Assembly: GCA_012513545.1 (NCBI GenBank)
Contig: JAAZCB010000720.1
Span: 1 to 5,482, forward strand
Length of the DNA: 5,482 nucleotides
Direction: 5' to 3'
Source: Clostridiaceae bacterium
GTDB taxonomy: Bacteria > Bacillota_A > Clostridia > Acetivibrionales > Acetivibrionaceae
Translations under genes and position numbers: made by a program
Shown: positions 1-5,424 of the stretch, piece by piece
How the letters are laid out: each line of letters opens with the position of its first letter
Numbering within the stretch: the first letter of the stretch is position 1
The notes under the pieces: model-generated
Seen by the model: the letters and a program-made list of their open reading frames with translations, nothing else
What the model was told of the DNA's origin: nothing
Databases searched by the model: none

Positions 1-17
1 CGATCTGTCACTTTGTC

Positions 18-197
18 TTATTCGAATATTTTGCCTCCGATTACCCAGTTTTCTTTTTCAATTTCGTGATAGATTACTTGAACTGAATCTTCTTTAACCT
101 TAAAAATTCTTACCATTTCATCAGTAATTGATTTAGCTAATTCTGATTTTTGCTGTACTGTTCTTCCTTTCCACATTGTGATGTCTACAACAGGCAT
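18..197 (-). CDS. 4-oxalocrotonate tautomerase family protein, 59 aa
   Basis: This is a small tautomerase of the 4-OT (MIF/tautomerase) superfamily. Members use an N-terminal proline, exposed after Met removal, as a general base for keto-enol tautomerisation and usually assemble as cytoplasmic hexamers. The start at 197 is chosen because it puts Pro directly after Met (MPVVDITMWKGR) and has a good ribosome binding site, TGGAGG at 205-210 with a 7-nt spacer. An in-frame ATG at 236 would bury the proline and overlap dpaB. With the proline as residue 1, Arg11 is present in the family's GR(T/S) motif. The position of the second classic arginine (39) is Gln, and the position of Phe50 is Trp. The GG near the C-terminus (residues 53-54) is kept. 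The length is normal for the family. It lies 25 nt downstream of dpaB on the same strand and is probably cotranscribed with it. The substrate is unknown, and the Arg39 change argues against true 4-oxalocrotonate chemistry. Confidence 0.88.
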   Translation of the reverse strand: MPVVDITMWKGRTVQQKSELAKSITDEMVRIFKVKEDSVQVIYHEIEKENWVIGGKIFE

Positions 198-222
198 TTT
201 TTTACCTCCATAAAGTACTATA

Positions 223-807
223 TTAAAATTTTTCAAAAACAGGTTGAATTTGTTTACCTTTTAAGGCTTCAAGGACAGTTGGCAGAGTAAGTTCAAATTT
301 CGAAACAAGAGAGTCAGGTTTTATTTTGTAGTTGTCCTGACCAAAAGGAACAAAGAAAACATTCTTTGAAGTTAGCAATGAGCCGATATTTTTTGCACAC
401 ATACCAAGACCATCATTCGTCGCCACTCCAATTACTACAGGTTTGTGGTTACGGAAGGCACCTTTGGCAGCCATAAGCACAGGAGTATCAGTTGCTGCAT
501 TTGCAAGCTTTGAAAGAGAGTTGCCTGTGCAGGGGGATATTACAACAAGATCAATAGGATATACAACTCCCATTGGCTCAACATCCTGCATTGAAGTTAT
601 TGTTTTTTTGCCGGTAATCGAATCAAGTCTGTTAATAAAGTCCTGAGCCCTTCCAAACCTGGTATCGGTTTTAGCAACTTCATAGGATACAACAGGGAAT
701 ACATCAGCGCCTTCCTTTTTCAATATCTCTACCTGTGGAATGACCTTGTCAAAAACGCAATAGGAGCCAGTTAGAGCAAAAGCAATTTTCAAATCTTTAA
801 GCAGCAT
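223..807 (-). CDS. dpaB: dipicolinate synthase subunit B (SpoVFB/DpaB)
   Basis: This is subunit B of dipicolinate synthase. With subunit A it makes pyridine-2,6-dicarboxylate (DPA) from the lysine-pathway intermediate dihydrodipicolinate/HTPA in the mother cell, for loading into the spore core. The 194-aa product is close to the roughly 200 aa usual for SpoVFB. It has the flavoprotein-like (PF02441) Rossmann fold: an N-terminal strand and loop (KIAFALTGSYCVFDKV, residues 7-22), the PCTGNSLSKLAN segment (92-103), ATNDGLG (129-135) and PFGQDN (154-159), all typical of DpaB. The start at 807 is backed by GGGAGG at 813-818 with a 5-nt spacer. No subunit A gene lies upstream, where a divergent gene is found instead, so dpaA must be elsewhere or left of the window. 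In B. subtilis spoVF is transcribed by sigma-K in the mother cell; I could not find a convincing sigma-K or sigma-A promoter in the 200 bp upstream. Confidence 0.92.
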   Translation of the reverse strand: MLLKDLKIAFALTGSYCVFDKVIPQVEILKKEGADVFPVVSYEVAKTDTRFGRAQDFINRLDSITGKKTITSMQDVEPMGVVYPIDLVVISPCTGNSLSKLANAATDTPVLMAAKGAFRNHKPVVIGVATNDGLGMCAKNIGSLLTSKNVFFVPFGQDNYKIKPDSLVSKFELTLPTVLEALKGKQIQPVFEKF

Positions 808-847
808 ATAAACCTCCCGGAATATTTAAACATCAATATAAAAGCAT

Positions 848-869
848 AAAAGGATACAATTTTCCTTTT
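848..869. repeat. Short inverted repeat in dpaB upstream region
   Basis: AAAAGG (848-853) and CCTTTT (864-869) form a perfect 6-bp stem with a 10-nt loop, about 40 bp upstream of the dpaB start. On the plus strand it resembles a weak terminator stem followed by T residues, but no plus-strand gene precedes it. The stem is A/T-rich and may be chance or a minor leader hairpin. Confidence 0.3.
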
Positions 870-954
870 TATATATTTATTTATAAATGCATGTCCTTAT
901 GTCATATTATTTAGAACAAATCGATTGGTTTTTATAATTGTGTAATATTTATAC

Positions 955-960
955 TATAAT
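955..960 (+). promoter_or_regulatory. Possible -10 element (TATAAT) for the 120-aa gene
   Basis: A perfect TATAAT lies 47 bp upstream of the ATG at 1008, which would place the transcript start near 967. No acceptable -35 is seen at 16-18 bp spacing; the best TTG-containing hexamer (TTGGTT at 925-930) is too far away. The gap is very AT-rich, so a chance match is quite possible. Confidence 0.3.
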
Positions 961-1007
961 TTGAAAACAATATTGGTTAGTATGAATTTATTTAAACACA
1001 GGAAATA

Positions 1008-1370
1008 ATGGAGGTGTTATCTATTGACATTAGTAGCAATGAGACCTTGAAGCTGATAAATGAGCTAGAAAGCCTTGAAAAGAATAACAGTAATCTTTCG
1101 TTAATCTTTTCGGAAATCTTAAAAGATGAAATAAATGCAAATGATGAAAAAAAACTATATAATGGTATGAAAAGGATAGTGAGGAAGTACTCGCAAGAGA
1201 AAGATAATATACAGGCAGTGCAGGAATTCGTCCGGGTATTATGCGGAGGCGCTTCTTTGAACGAAATACTGCAAGTTACAAAGGAGGAGGCTGTAAATCC
1301 GACAATTTCAACAGAGCTGACAACAGAATCAGAATGTAAACTTGAAAAGCTATATGAATCACAAAATTGA
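1008..1370 (+). CDS. Hypothetical protein, 120 aa, divergent from dpaB
   Basis: I do not recognise this family. The product is small, charged and soluble-looking, with no signal peptide or membrane segment. Its first 75 or so residues look helical, rich in Leu, Glu, Lys and Asn. A moderately hydrophobic FVRVLCGGASLNEILQVT stretch (residues 74-91) follows, then an acidic Thr/Ser/Glu-rich tail. There are Cys residues at 79 and 110. Amino-acid composition and codon use match the neighbouring genes, so I take it as real. The start is uncertain. The ATG at 1008 has only a weak AGGA (1000-1003) 4 nt upstream, whereas a near-perfect TGGAGGTG (1009-1016) overlaps that ATG and would better serve a start further in. 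The divergent arrangement with dpaB hints at sporulation-linked expression, but that is only positional inference. Confidence 0.7.
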   Translation: MEVLSIDISSNETLKLINELESLEKNNSNLSLIFSEILKDEINANDEKKLYNGMKRIVRKYSQEKDNIQAVQEFVRVLCGGASLNEILQVTKEEAVNPTISTELTTESECKLEKLYESQN

Positions 1371-1399
1371 TTTTACATTGAGAAATTGTTTTTTGTGAT
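1358..1399 (+). repeat. Perfect 9-bp inverted repeat at the 3' end of the 120-aa gene
   Basis: ATCACAAAA (1358-1366) and TTTTGTGAT (1391-1399) pair perfectly around a 24-nt loop, and ATTT (1370-1373) can also pair with AAAT (1383-1386) inside it. The left arm lies in the last codons of the 120-aa gene and the stop codon falls in the loop. No T-tract follows the right arm, so it is a poor intrinsic terminator; it could protect the mRNA 3' end. Confidence 0.5.
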
Positions 1400-1413
1400 A
1401 GTGTATTAAGGAA

Positions 1414-1447
1414 ATTGAACGCGATGAAAATATTAATCACGTTCAAT
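1414..1447. repeat. Inverted repeat between convergent genes
   Basis: ATTGAACG (1414-1421) pairs perfectly with CGTTCAAT (1440-1447). After a one-base mismatch, GAT and ATC add three more pairs, leaving a 10-nt AT-rich loop. Neither side has a clear T-tract. The position, between the 3' ends of the 120-aa gene and the GH1 gene, suits a bidirectional 3'-end structure. Confidence 0.5.
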
Positions 1448-1474
1448 ATTAGACCATATGTACATTAAATAGCT

Positions 1475-1536
1475 GCACCTCTACTCATAAAAGGTAAAGC
1501 TCCATTGCAACAAGCCTTCAAAATGAGCAGAGGTGC
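1475..1536 (-). repeat. 14-bp stem inverted repeat downstream of the GH1 gene (REP-like or atypical terminator)
   Basis: The arms at 1475-1488 (GCACCTCTACTCAT) and 1523-1536 (ATGAGCAGAGGTGC) pair over 14 positions. The single imperfection (1483/1528) is A-C on the plus strand but a G-U wobble in minus-strand RNA, so the structure is stronger in the GH1 transcript. The 34-nt interior can itself pair through AAGG (1491-1494) and CCTT (1515-1518). Outside the stem, TAAATA (1466-1471) and TATTTA (1543-1548) are also complementary. It starts 15 nt after the GH1 stop codon, the usual place for a terminator, but only ATTTAA follows, not a proper U-tract. A REP-type or small non-autonomous repeat is the alternative. 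Confidence 0.55.
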
Positions 1537-1551
1537 TATACTTATTTAGTT

Positions 1552-2874
1552 TTATGGGGATTTCATAGTAATTTTGTCGTCAAAGAACCGCTTATACATT
1601 TCCCTTGTAAACTTTTTATGTTTACATATTTCACTGTAAAGTTTTGCACTGTTTTTTATTCTTCTTTCAAAGGTCCTGAAATCACATTCAACCAGGCCAA
1701 AACTTGTTGTTTCACCCTCAAGCCATTCGAAATTATCAAAAAGAGTCCAGTAATAGTATCTTTTAACGGGTATTCCTTCATTAATTGCTTTTGCGACGTT
1801 TGCAATGTGGCTTAATATATAATCAGACCTTTTTAAGTCGGACTTATCACTAATACCATTTTCTGTAATGAATATGGGGAGCTTAAATTTTTCATAATAT
1901 TTTTTACAAATATCATAGAGTCCTTGAGGGTAAATATCCCATCCTAATTCAGTATTATCAAGTCTTTTATCATTTCCTTCCTTATAAAAAACTGTTGACA
2001 GTTTAAAGGTGAATTCAACAGTTATTTTTGTATAGTAATTTAAGGCGATAAAATCTGCATATCTGCCGCTTTTAATATTATGAGCACTCTTTGATAGGGG
2101 AAATTTTAGATTTCCTGTTGTTATACCAACAATCAGCAACTCATTAAAGACGTAGTTGGACAGGCTGGCAATAAGTTTAGAGTGAACACTTCTACCTTCA
2201 AATATGCGTATGTGCATTGCAGAGCCTACAAGTGTAACGTCTTTGTAATTGTTCTTTGAGCGGATAGCATGAATTAGTTTGTAAGCTTCAGTATGAGTTT
2301 TTATTATTTTTGAATAGATCTTTAAAGAATTAATTATTCCCTTTTTTCCAGGTGGCCAGAGACCTGCACCATATCCAAGAACAGTATAAACATTTGGCTC
2401 GTTAAAGGTTATCCACTCATTTACCAAATGGCCGAGTTTTTCTACTGTGTATTGTACGTATTCCAGAAAAATATCAGTACTTTCAGGGTTTTCCCATGCT
2501 CCTATGTTATGAAACCAGATTGGTTCAGAAAAATGATGAAGAGTGATTAATGGCTTTATGTTGTTACTGAGTAGATTTTCAATCTCATACTTGTAATGGT
2601 TTATTGCCTCCTCAGAGAAAATGCCTCTCTCAGTTTCGATGCGGCTCCATTCTATGCTCATTCTATGAGTCTGGACATTCAGACTTTTAAGAATTGCAGT
2701 ATCTTCATCAATTCTGTTCCAGTGGTCATTTGCTGTAATACAACTGCTTGAGTCTTTAATGTGTCCTTCGGTACACCATCTGTACCAGGTATTGTTTTTG
2801 TCACCGCCTTCTGTCTGAACACTTGATGTAGCAGTGCCTAGCATAAAGTTTTCAGGCAAATTGAACTCGTACAT
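1552..2874 (-). CDS. Glycoside hydrolase family 1 (beta-glucosidase-like)
   Basis: This is a retaining GH1 beta-glycosidase with a single (beta/alpha)8 barrel and no signal peptide, so it is expected to hydrolyse imported beta-linked oligosaccharides in the cytoplasm. The acid/base is Glu159 in TFNEP (156-160) and the nucleophile is Glu338 in ITENG (336-340). The rest of the -1 subsite is visible: Gln20 and Glu22 in SSVQTEG, His114 in TLHHF, Asn158, Tyr280 in NYY, Trp376, and Glu383-Trp384 in FDNFEW. The following EGETTSFGLV lacks the Ser/Lys/Tyr phosphate-binding pattern of 6-phospho-beta-glycosidases, so unphosphorylated sugars are more likely. At 440 aa it is at the short end for GH1, with a short segment between NELLIVGITTGNLKFP and DFIALNYY (about 244-281). 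About 18 basic residues extend past the usual end. The start at 2874 has a modest GGGGT (2881-2885) 6 nt upstream. It appears monocistronic, with no transporter or PTS gene beside it. The exact substrate cannot be read from sequence. Confidence 0.93.
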   Translation of the reverse strand: MYEFNLPENFMLGTATSSVQTEGGDKNNTWYRWCTEGHIKDSSSCITANDHWNRIDEDTAILKSLNVQTHRMSIEWSRIETERGIFSEEAINHYKYEIENLLSNNIKPLITLHHFSEPIWFHNIGAWENPESTDIFLEYVQYTVEKLGHLVNEWITFNEPNVYTVLGYGAGLWPPGKKGIINSLKIYSKIIKTHTEAYKLIHAIRSKNNYKDVTLVGSAMHIRIFEGRSVHSKLIASLSNYVFNELLIVGITTGNLKFPLSKSAHNIKSGRYADFIALNYYTKITVEFTFKLSTVFYKEGNDKRLDNTELGWDIYPQGLYDICKKYYEKFKLPIFITENGISDKSDLKRSDYILSHIANVAKAINEGIPVKRYYYWTLFDNFEWLEGETTSFGLVECDFRTFERRIKNSAKLYSEICKHKKFTREMYKRFFDDKITMKSP

Positions 2875-2908
2875 TATTTCACCCCATCATTGGAAATAGT
2901 GTAGTGCT

Positions 2909-2925
2909 TAATAAGATACTTATTA
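2909..2925. promoter_or_regulatory. 7-bp palindrome upstream of the GH1 gene (possible operator)
   Basis: TAATAAG (2909-2915) and CTTATTA (2919-2925) are perfect inverted repeats around ATA, 34 bp upstream of the GH1 ATG. It could be an operator or a weak leader hairpin. The AT-rich content lowers confidence. Confidence 0.35.
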
Positions 2926-2935
2926 TTCTATTTTG

Positions 2936-2955
2936 AAGTACTGTTTTAAAGTACT
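2936..2955. repeat. AAGTACT direct repeat, 13-bp period
   Basis: AAGTACT occurs at 2936-2942 and 2949-2955, each followed by (G/A)TT, so the match is 9 of 10 bases. Because AGTACT is itself palindromic, the pair also reads as inverted repeats. It lies just upstream of the palindrome at 2909-2925 relative to the GH1 gene and may belong to the same control region. Confidence 0.35.
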
Positions 2956-3099
2956 ATTAAACAACAAGAGAACACAAAGGTTTTAAAAAAATATAGTATA
3001 GCTATGAGATTTTTATTACGTTATTAATAAATATTATTCAAATATTGCTAATGGAAAATTTTTCAAACAGAAACTGCGGGTTACAACCTGTATATTATT

Positions 3100-3128
3100 A
3101 TTCTATCATACTTCTTCATACTGTTGAA
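3100..3128 (-). promoter_or_regulatory. Possible extended -10 promoter for the GH1 gene
   Basis: On the minus strand, TAGAAT (3100-3105) is preceded by TGA, giving a TGn extended -10. TTCAAC (3123-3128) sits 17 bp further upstream as a poor -35. The transcript would start near 3093 and carry a leader of about 220 nt before the GH1 ATG. Confidence 0.4.
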
Positions 3129-3146
3129 CGTGTTGGAAAAAAATAA

Positions 3147-3175
3147 TTGTTTATACCGGGTTATTTGGATATAAT
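3147..3175 (+). promoter_or_regulatory. Sigma-A-type promoter for the methyltransferase gene
   Basis: TTGTTT (-35, 3147-3152) and a perfect TATAAT (-10, 3170-3175) are separated by exactly 17 bp. Transcription would begin near 3182, leaving a leader of about 23 nt before the ATG at 3205. This is the best promoter match in the window. Confidence 0.75.
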
Positions 3176-3204
3176 ATATGTAAAAATGCACCGGGAAGGA
3201 TATT

Positions 3205-4362
3205 ATGTCAAAAATACATCTTATAGCAACATCTGCTTTCGGCGTGGAGGCTGTTGTCGGAAGAGAATTGTTGAGGCTTGGTTATGAGGACCAATACGTA
3301 GAGAATGGAAAAGTTACTTTTTCAGGTGATGAAAGTGCAGTATGCAGGACGAATCTCTGGCTTAGATCGGCCGACAGGGTTCTTCTTAAAATGGGAGAGT
3401 TTCAGGCTCTTACTTTTGATGAACTGTTTGAAAAGACAAAAGCACTTCCCTGGGACGAATGGATACCATGCAATGCAGAGTTTCCTGTCGAAGGAAAGTC
3501 CGTTGACTCTAAGCTTTTCAGTATTTCAGATTGCCAGGCGATAGTTAAAAAAGCTGTGGTAGAAAAGCTGAAAACAAAACATAAAAAGGAATGGTTTGAG
3601 GAAACAGGCCCTCGTTATAGAATTGAGGTTTCATTGCTCAAGGATATGGCTACTCTTACTATTGATACAAGTGGTGCAGGGCTTCATAAAAGGGGATACA
3701 GAAAACTGGTTTCAGGTGCACCTTTAAAGGAAACACTTGCCTGTGCCATGATACAAATCAGCAGATGGCGTGATGACAGGGTTCTTATTGACCCTTTTTG
3801 CGGTTCGGGTACTATTCCAATTGAGGCAGCTTTGATAGCGCTTAACATTGCTCCGGGTTTAAATAGGGAGTTTGATTCGGAAAAATGGTCCAATATTCCG
3901 CACAGGTTATGGAATGACGCCAGAAACGAAGCACGGAATTTGATAAAGGCAGATGCGAAGCTGCATATCCAGGGTTCCGATATAAGTGAAGAGGCTATGA
4001 GTCTTGCAAGGTACCATGCAAATCAGGCAGGTGTTGAAAGGTATATACATCTCCAAAGGATGCCATTTAGTGATATTAAGTCCAAAGCAAGTTATGGATT
4101 TATAATATGTAATCCTCCCTATGGTGAGCGTCTCGGGGAATTAAAGGAAGTAGAGAGGCTTTACAGGGAAATGGGAAAAACATTTGGAGAACTGGACACC
4201 TGGTCGCACTATATACTGTCTTCTCATCCTGAACTTGAAAAGCTATTTGGCAGGAAAGCAGATAAGAAGAGGAAACTTTTCAACGGAAGGATTCTATGCA
4301 ACTATTACCAGTTTTTTGGACCCCCTCCGCCTAAAAGGAAGTTTGAGACTGCTAAAGCTTAA
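3205..4362 (+). CDS. ypsC: THUMP-domain class I SAM-dependent 23S rRNA methyltransferase (YpsC/RlmL-N type)
   Basis: This belongs to the COG0116 rRNA guanine-N2 methyltransferases, the family of B. subtilis YpsC and of the N-terminal half of E. coli RlmL, which makes m2G2445 in 23S rRNA. Residues 1 to about 60 form the ferredoxin-like N-terminal part (IHLIATSAFGVEAVVGREL), and a THUMP RNA-binding domain runs to about 160. The methyltransferase domain fills the rest. Its SAM-binding motif I is DPFCGSGT (196-203), motif II is GSDIS (257-261, with Asp259), and the catalytic motif IV is NPPYGERLG (303-311), the NPPY form expected for base-amine methylation. The 385-aa length is full for the family. 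The start at 3205 follows AAGGA (3196-3200) with a short 4-nt spacer and has its own promoter. The exact rRNA position is inferred from E. coli RlmL. Its last 11 bp overlap the convergent response-regulator gene. Confidence 0.92.
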   Translation: MSKIHLIATSAFGVEAVVGRELLRLGYEDQYVENGKVTFSGDESAVCRTNLWLRSADRVLLKMGEFQALTFDELFEKTKALPWDEWIPCNAEFPVEGKSVDSKLFSISDCQAIVKKAVVEKLKTKHKKEWFEETGPRYRIEVSLLKDMATLTIDTSGAGLHKRGYRKLVSGAPLKETLACAMIQISRWRDDRVLIDPFCGSGTIPIEAALIALNIAPGLNREFDSEKWSNIPHRLWNDARNEARNLIKADAKLHIQGSDISEEAMSLARYHANQAGVERYIHLQRMPFSDIKSKASYGFIICNPPYGERLGELKEVERLYREMGKTFGELDTWSHYILSSHPELEKLFGRKADKKRKLFNGRILCNYYQFFGPPPPKRKFETAKA

Positions 4363-5278
4363 ATTTCTTGTAGGTGTTTCTGGCTTTTTCGAGAGTGTTT
4401 GTTCCGATGTAGGTAATTTTTTCAAGCATTATTTTGGATTCAACCTTTTTCATGGCCTTTTCCATCAATGCCTGGAAGTTTTTACCATCCGCTGGAAAGG
4501 TTACATGTACTGCATAAAAGAAGTCGTCATAGTTTATCTGTAAATCACTTAGCCCATTACGGATATTGGCGACTACTTTTTTTAAAACCATTTCAGCACC
4601 TGATGAATTGGTAAACGGAAGTATCATGAGAATATCCCTGTTATCATTCAAAATAATGGTATCTGTGGATCTTGAAGAAAGCTTGGTGTTTTCAGCAGCT
4701 ATGTTGTATATTTTTGTTTTATGTTCAGAAGCTATTGATTTCTGCTGCTCGGATAGTTCTTTTTTAATTTGTATGGGAGTAATGAAAACTATAGAAAGAT
4801 TTTGACTTGATCTTGAGGCTAGTTTAAACTCTTTTGTTATATAGTCTTCTATAGACATTGTTATTACATTTGCACTGTTGATTGTATAATTGAATTCCTG
4901 TTCTATCTTCAACACGCTTCGAACAGAATTTTCCAATCGTTTTGGCTGATAGGGCTTAATAATGAAATCACCAACATTGTATTTCAAGGCAGCTCTCTGA
5001 TGCTCGGGGTTGTCCGATTTTGTAGTAATTACAACAGGTGTACCTGTAGTTTGCGTGTTATCTCTTATCGAGGATAATACTTTAAAACCGTCACTTTCAG
5101 AAGGAAAGGCTATGTCCATAATTATCAGTGACAGGGGTGCGGTTTCCTTAATATGATTTTGAAATTGGTTAAGGTCTTTAATATCTATGAAACTGAACTC
5201 ATCGATATTATCGAGTATAATTTTAACTTTCTCCCTTTCATATTCCGAATGATCAATAATCATTACTGTTTTATCCAT
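4352..5278 (-). CDS. Response regulator: receiver domain plus degenerate GGDEF-like domain
   Basis: Residues 1 to about 122 form a CheY-like receiver: VMIIDHSE with Asp9, phospho-acceptor Asp55 in IIMDIAFP, Thr85/Thr86 in VITT, and Lys108 in IIKPY. The acidic pocket has one Asp followed by His10 instead of the usual acidic pair, so Mg binding and phosphorylation may be altered but are still possible. After a linker, residues of about 140-300 follow the outline of a GGDEF domain: helix IEDYITKEFKLASRS, strand LSIVFITPI, a hairpin ending in ILMILP, and VTFPADGKNFQALMEKAMKKV, which resembles the usual SYPEDG...LL..AD.AL segment. The GGDEF signature itself is replaced by DNRDI (212-216), so no diguanylate cyclase activity is expected. 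There is no DNA-binding helix-turn-helix. The start at 5278 has AGGTGAGG (5287-5294) with an 8-nt spacer. No histidine kinase gene is adjacent. The receiver is certain; the GGDEF relationship is inferred from residue pattern only. Confidence 0.85.
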   Translation of the reverse strand: MDKTVMIIDHSEYEREKVKIILDNIDEFSFIDIKDLNQFQNHIKETAPLSLIIMDIAFPSESDGFKVLSSIRDNTQTTGTPVVITTKSDNPEHQRAALKYNVGDFIIKPYQPKRLENSVRSVLKIEQEFNYTINSANVITMSIEDYITKEFKLASRSSQNLSIVFITPIQIKKELSEQQKSIASEHKTKIYNIAAENTKLSSRSTDTIILNDNRDILMILPFTNSSGAEMVLKKVVANIRNGLSDLQINYDDFFYAVHVTFPADGKNFQALMEKAMKKVESKIMLEKITYIGTNTLEKARNTYKKFKL

Positions 5279-5324
5279 AAAATGATCCTCACCTGTTGAT
5301 TTATTTTGTATTTACTGTAATCCT

Positions 5325-5333
5325 ATTTTACCA
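5325..5333 (-). promoter_or_regulatory. Possible extended -10 promoter for the response regulator
   Basis: On the minus strand TGGTAAAAT gives a TGn plus TAAAAT extended -10, about 47 bp upstream of the response-regulator ATG. The expected -35 region holds only AT-rich sequence without TTGACA likeness. A transcript starting near 5318 would have a leader of about 40 nt. Confidence 0.4.
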
Positions 5334-5372
5334 TAAATATATAGTACTTATAAACTTATTTATATATACAAC

Positions 5373-5400
5373 TTCATTAGCGTTGCATTAAATTTATAAT
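5373..5400 (+). promoter_or_regulatory. Possible promoter for the gene at the right edge
   Basis: A perfect TATAAT (5395-5400) is preceded at 16 bp by TTCATT (5373-5378), a poor -35. It would start transcription near 5407 and give a leader of about 53 nt that contains the hairpin at 5425-5458. Confidence 0.4.
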
Positions 5401-5424
5401 AAAAAGTCAATGTAAATAATTTGC

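Larger units (their letters stand above)
2875..3204. other. 330-bp intergenic region with divergent promoters
   Basis: This very AT-rich gap separates the divergent GH1 and methyltransferase genes. I see no small gene with a ribosome binding site. It holds a good plus-strand sigma-A promoter, a weaker minus-strand extended -10 promoter, a 7-bp palindrome and a pair of direct repeats, listed separately. There is also a small GGTT-AC-AACC hairpin (3079-3088) and a TCATACT direct repeat with 10-bp period near 3106-3122. I found no convincing CcpA (cre) site, no BglG-type antiterminator/terminator pair, and no recognisable riboswitch. Confidence 0.6.

Noticed and set aside
18..236. Longer 72-aa version of the tautomerase starting at ATG 236
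   Set aside because: It overlaps dpaB, has no good ribosome binding site, and would hide the catalytic N-terminal proline that the 197 start exposes.
443..646. Plus-strand frame opposite dpaB
   Set aside because: Antisense shadow of dpaB with no ribosome binding site or family resemblance.
848..869. Plus-strand intrinsic terminator (AAAAGG/CCTTTTT)
   Set aside because: No plus-strand gene lies upstream and the stem is A/T-rich; kept only as a low-confidence inverted repeat.
808..1007. Sigma-K or sigma-E promoter for dpaB
   Set aside because: CATA-type hexamers occur (for example minus-strand CATAAGGAC near 892-902), but none has the required downstream bases and a matching -35.
2995..3000. 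TATACT as a -10 for the GH1 gene on the minus strand
   Set aside because: No TTGACA-like -35 at 16-18 bp and no TGn extension; the site at 3100-3128 fits better.
2981..3007. Minus-strand terminator or attenuator at the T7 run in the GH1 leader
   Set aside because: Only a 4-bp stem (ATAG/CTAT) precedes the T-run, too weak for an attenuator.
4184..4543. Plus-strand frame of 119 codons across the convergent junction
   Set aside because: It overlaps two well-supported genes in other frames, has no ribosome binding site and its product is not protein-like; it is a shadow of the response regulator and methyltransferase.
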